Below are positions 30,344 through 37,483 of a DNA stretch of 37,483 nt, in pieces. The stretch is taken from NCBI GenBank assembly GCA_002373205.1, contig DFJV01000005.1, forward strand, positions 1 through 37,483, written 5' to 3'. This DNA comes from Treponema sp. UBA3662. GTDB lineage: Bacteria; Spirochaetota; Spirochaetia; Treponematales; Treponemataceae. The translations under genes were made by a program, and so were the position numbers. Position 1 is the first letter of the stretch. Every line of letters begins with the position of its first letter. The notes under the pieces are model-generated. The model made no database searches. It had not been told where the DNA came from and was given only the letters and a program-made list of their open reading frames with translations.

Positions 30344-32155
30344 ATGGAAAACGTATTCGAAAAAGACGGCTATGTATACCTAAATACAGGCCTGTCTCCT
30401 GATGAATTTTCAAAAGCCCGCGGTGGAACCCGCATAGCAGAAAATGGTTCTCTTGCCATACAGACAAGTGCAGGCTGGGTTTTCTCCGCATGGCGCTTTG
30501 AAGAAACAGAAGAAGACGGCGGTCTTATTTTTGTAAAGGGAAGGGCCTTTTCCGGTCAGACGCTAAAGGATTACTTTTGCAATGACAGCTCCAATTCTTT
30601 TTCGGCAGTTTTTCCTTCCGTGGAATTCGCCAAGGCAAAGTCAGCGAGAGCCGCAGCCTTGGTTTGTTCTGTAATGGAGGCATCCGTAAACCAGAATGTC
30701 TCTTTGCCAAATTCCGGTGCAGGCGGAATCTTTATTTGTGACGATTTTACAAAGGTTGTTTTTTTCCCAGAGCAAATTTTCATACAGGCAGCCCTAAGGT
30801 TTGAATCTTCTGGCAAAGAAGCAGACTTTGGCCAGAACCGTGCCTTTTATGTACACCCAACCCTTGCAGGAACAAATGCCACCCGCTTTACGCAATCCGT
30901 AATTGCCTACAGGGCGCTTACCGGAGAATTCCCTTTTTCCGCCAAGACTCAGGACGAGCTTTCCCTTGACATGGCAGACAAGAACTTTGTCCCCCTACGC
31001 AATAAGATTTGGGCTGTAGACGAACAGCTTGCATCTTTTGTAGACAACTCCCTGTCAAGATCTCCAAGCATAAAGTCCAGGTCAAAGGTGGAAAAGCTTG
31101 CTTCCCTAAGGCAAACGGCCCTTTCCGAGCTTACAAGCGGAAGAAAATCATCCCCCTTGGAACTTACTCCGCTATTTCCTGTCGCTTCACTTTACAGGGA
31201 ACTGGGGCTTTCCAAAGACGGCTCTATTCCCCAAGATGGGAGGCTTCTTTCCGTAATAAGAAAGTCATCCCTTTCCCCCGAAGATTTTGAGCTTGCCGTA
31301 AAAAAAGATACGGAAAAAAATGCCCGAGAAGTAAAGAGAAAAAGATTTTTGCGTAAATACAAAAAGCTTCTTGTTTCTCTTGCAGTAGCCTTTGTCTTTG
31401 CCCTTGCCGCAGCTTTTTCTGTGCGAAAATCCTATATGTCAAGGCCTACAACAAAGGGGCTATCTGCTTTTCAAACCGTGGAAATCTTTTACAGCGCATA
31501 CAACATGCTGGACTTGAACCAGGCGCGCTGCACTGTCCTAGGCAAACAGCCGGATTACCTTGTTGACGTAATAAGCCAGGCCTATGTTACAAACCAAACC
31601 CGCTCTGCCTACAGCCCTGCAAAAAAAGTAGTATCGCCTGCCGAGTGGATGAACTACAACAACAATGGCAACTACTACATGTTCGGTCTTACAGGATTTG
31701 CCGTGAATGAGCAAAAGATGGAACTCTTTGCAAAGCCTCCGCTAAGAAAAGAACATCTTACCCCTGTTTCAGAAGATTTAGGAAAGCGCATAAAGGAAGG
31801 CGACTTCACCGAATGCTACGCCACATATTTCCTTGTCTACCCGGAGTCCGACATGGGTGAACTTGGCGAAAGCGTTAATGAAAGGCTGCACATCGAAGAA
31901 TACTGCGACAAAGTGCGCCTTGTCTTTAAGGATGAATGTTGGCGCATAGTGGAAATCTCCCAGAATAAGGAAAGTGAATTCTTCCAGGACAGCAAGGCCT
32001 TCTATGATGACTACAAGAATCTTTTTGACGCAAACTCAAAGAACATCTTGCTTACCGCAAACGAGTTGCGTACAAAATACGGCTGGATTCCCGACAACAG
32101 CGAAATTCTTTCTGCTTCCCAGAAGATGAGGGAAGAATTCCATGCTGACGAATAA
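30344..32155 (+). CDS. Membrane-anchored pseudokinase-like protein downstream of hflKC
   Basis: 603 residues, no confident database name. Residues 1-230 read like a degenerate Ser/Thr kinase C-lobe. GAGGIFICDDFTKVVFFPEQ (126-145) sits where NILLDxxGxVKLxDFG should be but lacks the catalytic HRD Asp and the DFG Asp. YVHPTLAG (169-176) sits where Y-x-x-P-E falls. TQSVIAYRALTGEFPF (183-198) mirrors the 'SLGVVLYELLTGxxPF' helix. A single TM helix (342-360) follows a basic segment, and the last 240 residues are predicted periplasmic. The ATG is 9 nt after hflC, so it is probably co-transcribed and may work with the HflKC/FtsH complex. The kinase-like reading is inference from motif order; no catalysis is expected. 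Confidence 0.7.
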   Translation: MENVFEKDGYVYLNTGLSPDEFSKARGGTRIAENGSLAIQTSAGWVFSAWRFEETEEDGGLIFVKGRAFSGQTLKDYFCNDSSNSFSAVFPSVEFAKAKSARAAALVCSVMEASVNQNVSLPNSGAGGIFICDDFTKVVFFPEQIFIQAALRFESSGKEADFGQNRAFYVHPTLAGTNATRFTQSVIAYRALTGEFPFSAKTQDELSLDMADKNFVPLRNKIWAVDEQLASFVDNSLSRSPSIKSRSKVEKLASLRQTALSELTSGRKSSPLELTPLFPVASLYRELGLSKDGSIPQDGRLLSVIRKSSLSPEDFELAVKKDTEKNAREVKRKRFLRKYKKLLVSLAVAFVFALAAAFSVRKSYMSRPTTKGLSAFQTVEIFYSAYNMLDLNQARCTVLGKQPDYLVDVISQAYVTNQTRSAYSPAKKVVSPAEWMNYNNNGNYYMFGLTGFAVNEQKMELFAKPPLRKEHLTPVSEDLGKRIKEGDFTECYATYFLVYPESDMGELGESVNERLHIEEYCDKVRLVFKDECWRIVEISQNKESEFFQDSKAFYDDYKNLFDANSKNILLTANELRTKYGWIPDNSEILSASQKMREEFHADE

Positions 32156-32173
32156 AAATGAACAAAAAATATT

Positions 32174-32201
32174 TTGACACATTTACATATTTTGTCATAT
32201 T
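32174..32201 (+). promoter_or_regulatory. Predicted promoter of the carboxyltransferase gene
   Basis: A perfect TTGACA (32174-32179), a 16-nt spacer and CATATT (32196-32201), just after the stop of the preceding gene. Confidence 0.5.
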
Positions 32202-32263
32202 GACTATTGAGCAAAAAAAGACTAAAATCAGTAAAAGTTCTTGAATTGATAAGCGAGGTAGCA

Positions 32264-33754
32264 ATGGCAAATTACAATTTGGAAAAACAGCATGCAAAAG
32301 GCAAGCTTCATGCAATAGAGCGTATCAATGCCCTTTGCGATAAAGATTCTTTTTATGAAATTTACGAGGGTGCCCGCCATACCTGCACAAGCTTCGGAAT
32401 GGACAAAAAAGACATTCCCTATGACGGCGTAATTACCGGCTTTGGAAAAATCAACGGCAAAAAAGTTGCTATCTATGCTCAGGATTTTACGGTTCAGGGC
32501 GGTTCTCTTGGAAAGGTTCACGGTCAGAAAATCGCAGAACTCATCAGCAAGGCAATTGAATCCCGCTGCCCTGTAATCGGCATCAATGATTCGGGTGGAG
32601 CACGCATTCAGGAAGGTGTTGACGCACTTTGCGGTTACGGTGACCTTTTTTATCAGAATGTTCGCGCAAGCGGAGCCGTTCCCCAGATTAGCATTATTGC
32701 AGGCCCCTGTGCCGGTGGTGCCGTATATTCACCAGGAATTACAGACTTTATCTTTGCAGTGGACAAGATAAGCCAGATGTTCATCACAGGTCCAAAAGTC
32801 GTAAAAAGCGTAATGTTCATGGACATTTCCGCAGAAGACCTGGGCGGTGCTTCAATTCATTCACAGAAGAGCGGTGTTGCTCATTTCCGCTGCCAGTCAG
32901 AAAACGACTGCTACGAAAAAGTCCGCAAGCTTTTGGATTACATTCCACATTATTATGGCGAAGAAATACTTTCCCAGAAGTTCAAGTTCGATGAACGCAA
33001 GAAGGAAAAGCACATCGCAGAAATTCTTCCCGAACGCAGCACCCAGGGCTATGACATGAAGGAAGTAATAAACTGCGTTACGGACGATGACAGCTTCTTT
33101 GAAATTATGCCTGAGTTTGCCCAGAATGCGGTTGTCGGATTTGCCAAGGTGGAAGGAAAGTCTGTTGGTATTATAGGCAACAATCCTGCCGGTCTGGGCG
33201 GAATCCTTGACTGCGATTCATCTGACAAGATTGCGCGTTTTGTGCGCTACTGCGACAGCTACAATATTCCTTTGCTTACATTCGTTGACGTTCCGGGCTT
33301 TATACCAGGTCCCCAGGAAGAGCAGAAGGGAATTATCCGCCACGGTGCAAAAGTAATTTATGCTTATGCAGAAGCCACCGTGCCAAAGGTAACGATTATT
33401 ACCCGCAAGGCTTATGGCGGCGCATATATTGCAATGTGCTCAAAGCATCTTGGCGCAGACTTTGTTTATGCCTGGCCAAAAGCAGAGATTGCCGTTATGG
33501 GTGCAGAGGGCGCTCTTGGAATTTTGTATGCAAAAGAAATGCAGGATCCAAGCAAGGCTGAATTTGTTGCACAGAAGTCTCAAGAGTACAAAGAGACAAT
33601 CATGACTCCTGCCGTTGCCGCCCAGCGCGACTACATCAGTGCAATAATCAATCCAGAGGAAACCCGCAAGCGCATAGTCGCAAGCCTTGATTTCCTCTGC
33701 GGTAAGAATCAGATGAATGCCCCCGCAAAAAAGCACGGAAACATTCCTCTGTAA
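32264..33754 (+). CDS. Carboxyltransferase subunit of a biotin-dependent carboxylase/decarboxylase
   Basis: 496 residues from the ATG at 32264 (GAGG 5 nt upstream); a TTG at 32207 would add 19 non-conserved residues. It has two crotonase-type halves. VIGINDSGGARIQEGVDALCGYGDLF and IAGPCAGGAVYSPGITDFIFAV are in the first. VDVPGFIPGPQEEQKGIIRHGAKVIYAYAEATVPKVTIITRKAYGGAYIAM and YAWPKAEIAVMGAEGAL are in the second. This is the acyl-CoA carboxylase beta family, which includes propionyl-CoA carboxylase and the alpha subunit of sodium-pumping methylmalonyl-CoA decarboxylase. No biotin carboxylase, biotin carrier or membrane subunit is adjacent, so the two roles cannot be separated from this window. 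Confidence 0.9.
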   Translation: MANYNLEKQHAKGKLHAIERINALCDKDSFYEIYEGARHTCTSFGMDKKDIPYDGVITGFGKINGKKVAIYAQDFTVQGGSLGKVHGQKIAELISKAIESRCPVIGINDSGGARIQEGVDALCGYGDLFYQNVRASGAVPQISIIAGPCAGGAVYSPGITDFIFAVDKISQMFITGPKVVKSVMFMDISAEDLGGASIHSQKSGVAHFRCQSENDCYEKVRKLLDYIPHYYGEEILSQKFKFDERKKEKHIAEILPERSTQGYDMKEVINCVTDDDSFFEIMPEFAQNAVVGFAKVEGKSVGIIGNNPAGLGGILDCDSSDKIARFVRYCDSYNIPLLTFVDVPGFIPGPQEEQKGIIRHGAKVIYAYAEATVPKVTIITRKAYGGAYIAMCSKHLGADFVYAWPKAEIAVMGAEGALGILYAKEMQDPSKAEFVAQKSQEYKETIMTPAVAAQRDYISAIINPEETRKRIVASLDFLCGKNQMNAPAKKHGNIPL

Positions 33755-33771
33755 TTTTTTCCGGAAGAATT

Positions 33772-33808
33772 GCTGGTTCTGAATTTTCTTCTTCTGGACC
33801 AGCTTTTA
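33772..33808 (+). terminator. Probable terminator after the carboxyltransferase gene
   Basis: GCTGGT (33772-33777) pairs with ACCAGC (33798-33803), extendable by two pairs including G-U, followed by TTTTAT. The loop is large (about 16 nt), so this is moderate. Confidence 0.45.
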
Positions 33809-33817
33809 TATGCTAAC

Positions 33818-33934
33818 CCGCTTTCCAGAACAAGCAGCGCCATGGAGGGCGCGTCGTTTCTTTGCATAGACTTAAGGTTAGTTTTCGCAGAAAACTAACT
33901 GGATAAAAATTGCACGGATGCAATTTTTATCCGC
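33818..33934 (-). repeat. Dispersed repeat family 3, copy B
   Basis: In inverted orientation relative to copy A it has the same order: a stem (33901-33914 with 33919-33932, 14 bp perfect, CGGA loop), a 10-bp stem with 3-nt loop (33877-33886 with 33890-33899), and AGCGCCATGGAGGGCGCGT (33836-33854), the complement of the copy A sequence at about 20920-20937. It lies between convergent genes. Confidence 0.65.
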
Positions 33935-33978
33935 AATCGGGGGTAGGAATTATTTTGAATACTCCTGCCCCTTTGCTT

Positions 33979-35199
33979 TTAGTAATTTCCGCCAAACTCT
34001 GGACCAAAGACCCAGCCGCGAACAATTTCGTCTTTTCCTTCTATAGGTGCGTCAATATAATACCACTTTGAAGTCTTTCCGTTTATTGTCTGACTTTCCG
34101 TACTGCATCCAACAAGGTCAAAGAGGGTGTTTTCCTTTTGGCGCTTTCCTCTTGCCCTGTCCAAGTTGCCTATTACCTTTGATTTTACGGATGGCTGTGT
34201 ATAGACCTTGATTTTACTGCTGGAATTTCCTGTAAGACAAATAAATATCATCTCCTGAGAATTTTCCACCTTTTCGTATCCAAAAGGAAATGTTACTTTT
34301 TTTAGGCCTTTCAAGCTTACGTATCCCCATTCAGGAATTTGTGTAATTATAGAATCGTTGCTTTTGTATTTGGCAAATATGACGGAGCCTGGCTGAAGCT
34401 TTAAAAAATCCCTGTTGTATAAATAGTCTGCATCAAGGTTTTTTAAAACCACAAGCTTGTTTTCGGGAACTTCATACCATTCCCCACTTTTGGGTTCATT
34501 AAAGCATGTTGCTTCAACGTCCTCCACAGGAAGCGCAAGAATTTGTTTTTCGCTCAATTTTAGGGCTTCCGCAGAAATCCAGTTGTACTGGTGGTTCTTG
34601 TCTCCAGAGATGCGTACAAAATAATTTAGCTTTCCGTCATAGTTTATTTTTGATGCAGTGCGGCTGTAGGCTATTACTTTGCTTGCCGTTTTGTAGCCCC
34701 ACATTTCTCCACCAATGGCATTTATGTTGCAGTAGGCATAGATGTCTTCCTGGCCTGTTTGCTTGAATTCTGCAATTACAGGATTGGTGCCGTATGGAGA
34801 AAAGAAAGCTGATTTTTCAACGCCTTTGAACCATGAAATCTGAATTAGAGAACTAAGAACCAATGTGCCATTGATATCAATGTAAAAATTGTAGTCATCA
34901 GCAAATTCTGTTTTTAAATCTTCTACTTTGTAGTATTCGGTTTTCTTTGAATCAATATACTCTATTTTGCATACGAAATCAAAATTTCCAACATTCATTC
35001 TTGCTTCTGCATCAAAGCCTGTGCGTCCATGGTTGCTGTGCACTTCTCCCACAGAAACAGATTTTGAATAGTCCAAGGATCTTAATTCATCTGCTTCCAG
35101 TTTTACAAACTTTGCATCCGCGACCTCTTCTGTAAATGCTGAATTCAAAAAAATGCAGCTTGCCAATAGTGCCGTAAGAAGAACTTTTCTTTTTTTCAT
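33979..35199 (-). CDS. Exported protein with C-terminal SH3b-like domain
   Basis: 406 residues from the ATG at 35199, which has AGGAG 9 nt upstream; a GTG three codons earlier abuts that site and is less likely. A signal peptide is present (MKKRKVLLTALLASCIFLNSAFT). The central 300 residues are beta-rich and not recognised. The C-terminal approximately 85 residues fit a bacterial SH3b domain: SSKIKVYTQPSVKSKVIGNL, then KWYYIDAPIEGKDEIVRGWVFGPEFGG. SH3b domains commonly bind peptidoglycan or cell-surface ligands. It is likely periplasmic or secreted. It lies downstream of the RHS gene on the same strand, separated by a 117-nt gap, and is too large and exported to look like a typical immunity protein. 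Confidence 0.75.
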   Translation of the reverse strand: MKKRKVLLTALLASCIFLNSAFTEEVADAKFVKLEADELRSLDYSKSVSVGEVHSNHGRTGFDAEARMNVGNFDFVCKIEYIDSKKTEYYKVEDLKTEFADDYNFYIDINGTLVLSSLIQISWFKGVEKSAFFSPYGTNPVIAEFKQTGQEDIYAYCNINAIGGEMWGYKTASKVIAYSRTASKINYDGKLNYFVRISGDKNHQYNWISAEALKLSEKQILALPVEDVEATCFNEPKSGEWYEVPENKLVVLKNLDADYLYNRDFLKLQPGSVIFAKYKSNDSIITQIPEWGYVSLKGLKKVTFPFGYEKVENSQEMIFICLTGNSSSKIKVYTQPSVKSKVIGNLDRARGKRQKENTLFDLVGCSTESQTINGKTSKWYYIDAPIEGKDEIVRGWVFGPEFGGNY

Positions 35200-35223
35200 A
35201 TCTATCACTCCTATTATAAATAA

Positions 35224-35263
35224 CAGGATGTGCTGCTAAAAGTTACTTTAACAGCATATCCTG
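35224..35263. terminator. Inverted repeat between the RHS gene and the SH3b gene
   Basis: CAGGATGTGCTG (35224-35235) and CAGCATATCCTG (35252-35263) match at 11 of 12 positions, with an additional TAAA/TTTA pairing inside. There is no strong T tract on the minus strand, so it may be a weak terminator or an operator. A TATAAT for the SH3b gene lies just beyond it on the minus strand (complement of about 35212-35217). Confidence 0.45.
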
Positions 35264-35316
35264 ATTATAAACATTTATGCAATCAAAAAGCAGGTGCTTG
35301 GTCAGTCACCATGTTT

Positions 35317-37483
35317 TTAATTGTTCTTGGAAAAATCATAGCCCCTTATTCCAAGAATCTGAACTCCAGGTGCATTTAAATTACCGATGTTTTTTGAATA
35401 CACATCGTAATATTCATTGTTTCCCACGTCATTTACAAAATGCTTTCCTGAATAAATATTGTCGCTTCCCAAACAGTAAACCGTGTGCTGCGGATTGTCC
35501 GTAGTGTAGGTGAATGAACCCTTGAGTCCTGTTGTTGCCCACATTGCGTTTGCCGCCGTATGAAAGTCCGTAAGGGCGTTCGTCTCGTCAACGGCCCCTT
35601 CTTCAATCGCATTGTTCATTGCTGCAACAGCCTGTTCCTTTGTCATGGGCTTGCCGGTTATTTTTGTGTACTGGTCAGAAACAATATTCAAAACTGTTGT
35701 TGCCGCGCAGGCAGTGGCTCCAAACCTTTCATGTTTTTTTGCACTTGCTTGCGGGCTTAGATTTTCTTGCCCAGGAATATGAACCCAAGAACCAATGTCC
35801 CTCTGATTGAATTTTGTGGCAACAGCCTCCAGTCCCCACAAGTCCACAAAGTTTACTGGATCACCTGCGCAGTATGCATACCAGTTCATTCCGTCGCGGA
35901 TAGGGTCGCTTGTTGTAAAGCGTGCAAATGCCGGTGCATAGTTCCTAAATCCATAGTCATAAAGGCCAAGGCTTGCATCGTACTGCTTTCCGGCATAAGC
36001 AAAGTCCGCTCCGGAAACAACCGCCGTCCTTGCATCTACATTCTTTTTTACACCATTTGTGTTGCTTGCAAAATAGGGAGTTCCGTCTGCGTCATAGTCA
36101 ATGGAGTAAGAACTGCTTCCGTCTGCTGCAATTACACATCTTGTGCTGCCCCTGCCGTCGGAAGTCAATTCGTAGGATGCTGACTGTGAATAAGAATATT
36201 TTGTGCCAAAGCTGTTGTCCTGGAAAACTTTCCTGCCGTTTGCATAGGTAAAGTAGCGTGTAAGACTGCACCTTGTCTGCTTGCTTCCCCGGGTGCGGTT
36301 TTTTTGTGAATAAGATTCAATGTCCGCAAAACGAACCTGACGCTTTTCGTCCGCATTGTCTGTGCCGGTTGTATTGCCGGTGGAATATGCAAATGGTTCG
36401 TATTCACAAAGTTCATTCATTGTTAATCCGTCGTATACAGAGCGTACCGTGCAACCTGTATTGTCGCACGTTGACTGTCTGCGGCCAAAAGCGTCGTAGG
36501 TAAATGATTCTGTGAAGCTGCTTTCTGTCCTGTAATCGACAACTCTACTCTCTCTTAATCTGTTTGAAGGAGTATAAAGCAAAGAAACATTTTTGTAAAG
36601 GGTGTTTTCAGAAATTAAATTTCCGTTGTCATCGTATTTGAACTCTGCTCCAGAAAAATCCTTTCCAAAAATCCTTACAAGCCTGTTTTCTGCATCGTAT
36701 TCATAGTTCAGACTTCCCAAGGCATTTGATTTTGAAACTCTGTTGCCGTTCAAATCATAGTTGTAAGTTTCTATCCATGACTTTTGTGGTGCAAACTTAA
36801 AATCAAGATTCATCTTAGAGCAAAGGTCTTTTGCTTTTTCCATGAATTCTTTTGGCAGGCTTACAGAATCATAAGCTGGACGGGAAGAAGCTTTTTCTCC
36901 ATATTCTTCAAATTCACTGTATGCTTTTTCTTCAATTTCTTTTGAATATGGGGCAAGCTGTTTTTGCAAGCGGCCGTGCTTGTCGTATTCAAAAAGAGTG
37001 AATGAAGATGATGAATTTATTGTGCAGGCAATTCTTCCTTCGTCATCATATATGATTCCTTCTGCAAAGAGAATCTTTCCGCTTGAATCTTTCTGAACCG
37101 TAAGAATTTCCCTTCCAATTTTATCCTTTTCTTTTACCACTGTAATTCCGTTGGAACTTGAGGACTTGCTTTCCTTGCCTTCTTTGTCATAGCAGAAATC
37201 CATTTTGTTCAGGTTGGAAACAAGCGATTTTAAATTTCCGCTTGAATCATAGTCATAAAATGAATCGTGTCCATCCAAGGAAATTTTCTTTACGCGGCCA
37301 AACTTGTCGTAAGAATATCTTGTAGTTTTGTCTGCGTTGCTTGAAGAAATGAGCATGTTGGCTTCGTCATAGCTGTAGGTCTGAACAGAAGTTTCTGTTT
37401 CTGCCTTTGTTACAGAACCGAATGCGTCGTAGTGCAGGGCAGAATAGCTTTTGTCGCCATATTTCGTAACTTGAATTCCGTCT
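35317..37483 (-). CDS. RHS/YD-repeat protein, 3' part, with variable C-terminal domain
   Basis: The frame is open to the right edge, so the start lies outside the window; 722 residues are visible. YD-type repeats recur throughout (YSYDKFGRVKKISLDG, YDYDSSGNLKSL, YNYDLNGNRVSKSNALGSLNYEYDAENRL, FKYDDNGNLISE, FTYDAFGRRQS). The core ends with FAYAGKQYDASLGLYDYGFRNYAPAFARFTTSDPIRDGMNWYAYCAGDPVNFVDLWGLEA, the standard RHS junction. Beyond it are about 170 residues (35317-35830) that should be the variable effector tip. GATACAATTVLNIVS supplies a candidate Cys and GKHFVNDVGNNEYYDVYSKN a candidate His plus Asp/Asn, as in C39-like or papain-like peptidases. RHS shells encapsulate and deliver such tips. 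Protease activity is inference. No immunity gene is obvious next to it. Confidence 0.85.
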   Translation of the reverse strand, partial: DGIQVTKYGDKSYSALHYDAFGSVTKAETETSVQTYSYDEANMLISSSNADKTTRYSYDKFGRVKKISLDGHDSFYDYDSSGNLKSLVSNLNKMDFCYDKEGKESKSSSSNGITVVKEKDKIGREILTVQKDSSGKILFAEGIIYDDEGRIACTINSSSSFTLFEYDKHGRLQKQLAPYSKEIEEKAYSEFEEYGEKASSRPAYDSVSLPKEFMEKAKDLCSKMNLDFKFAPQKSWIETYNYDLNGNRVSKSNALGSLNYEYDAENRLVRIFGKDFSGAEFKYDDNGNLISENTLYKNVSLLYTPSNRLRESRVVDYRTESSFTESFTYDAFGRRQSTCDNTGCTVRSVYDGLTMNELCEYEPFAYSTGNTTGTDNADEKRQVRFADIESYSQKNRTRGSKQTRCSLTRYFTYANGRKVFQDNSFGTKYSYSQSASYELTSDGRGSTRCVIAADGSSSYSIDYDADGTPYFASNTNGVKKNVDARTAVVSGADFAYAGKQYDASLGLYDYGFRNYAPAFARFTTSDPIRDGMNWYAYCAGDPVNFVDLWGLEAVATKFNQRDIGSWVHIPGQENLSPQASAKKHERFGATACAATTVLNIVSDQYTKITGKPMTKEQAVAAMNNAIEEGAVDETNALTDFHTAANAMWATTGLKGSFTYTTDNPQHTVYCLGSDNIYSGKHFVNDVGNNEYYDVYSKNIGNLNAPGVQILGIRGYDFSKNN

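Overview
The window looks like chromosome of a host-associated or rumen-type spirochaete close to Treponema. This is inferred from relaxed spirochaetal lipoboxes, a spirochaete-like gene set (short HPF, EarP, a PFK with mixed phosphoryl-donor residues, HflKC, and an RND pump with a PG0541-type partner) and intergenic regions full of GC-rich palindromic repeats. No rRNA, tRNA or CRISPR array was seen.

Layout. 1-5.8 kb: short ribosome hibernation factor (hpf) with a clear terminator; on the minus strand a basic small protein overlapping earP (EF-P arginine rhamnosyltransferase) and a DUF4428 zinc-ribbon protein; a small membrane protein; an unusually structured non-coding interval (about 4187-4540); and a membrane diguanylate cyclase. 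5.9-9.45 kb: a visibly AT-richer accessory island. It holds an RNase III-like enzyme with two dsRNA-binding regions coupled by 1 nt to an HNH endonuclease, a small lipoprotein, and a YoeB-type toxin-antitoxin module whose toxin is frameshifted in an A8 tract. 9.5-13.2 kb: phosphofructokinase, FMN-dependent alpha-hydroxy-acid oxidising protein, a long inverted-repeat element, thioredoxin and a DTW-domain tRNA aminocarboxypropyltransferase. 13.2-20.7 kb: surface lipoprotein, His-rich CobW/G3E GTPase, YcxB-like membrane protein, AAA/DUF4143 ATPase, GH16 glucanase lipoprotein, and a membrane protein coupled to a flavodoxin-like reductase.

21.1-32.2 kb: a tightly packed plus-strand array. A double TetR regulator with a perfect 20-bp palindromic operator over its predicted transcription start is followed by an outer-membrane TolC-like factor, adaptor lipoprotein, RND pump and a PG0541/PII-like small protein, then hflK, hflC and a membrane-anchored protein that reads as a degenerate protein kinase. 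32.2-37.5 kb: biotin-dependent carboxylase/decarboxylase carboxyltransferase subunit, an SH3b-domain exported protein, and the 3' part of an RHS/YD-repeat protein with a variable C-terminal domain, running off the right edge.

At least three dispersed non-coding repeat families sit between genes. The most attractive candidates for something undescribed are the two-gene RNase III/HNH cassette, the structured interval at 4187-4540, the third repeat family (same hairpins, different stem sequences), and the pseudokinase behind hflKC.
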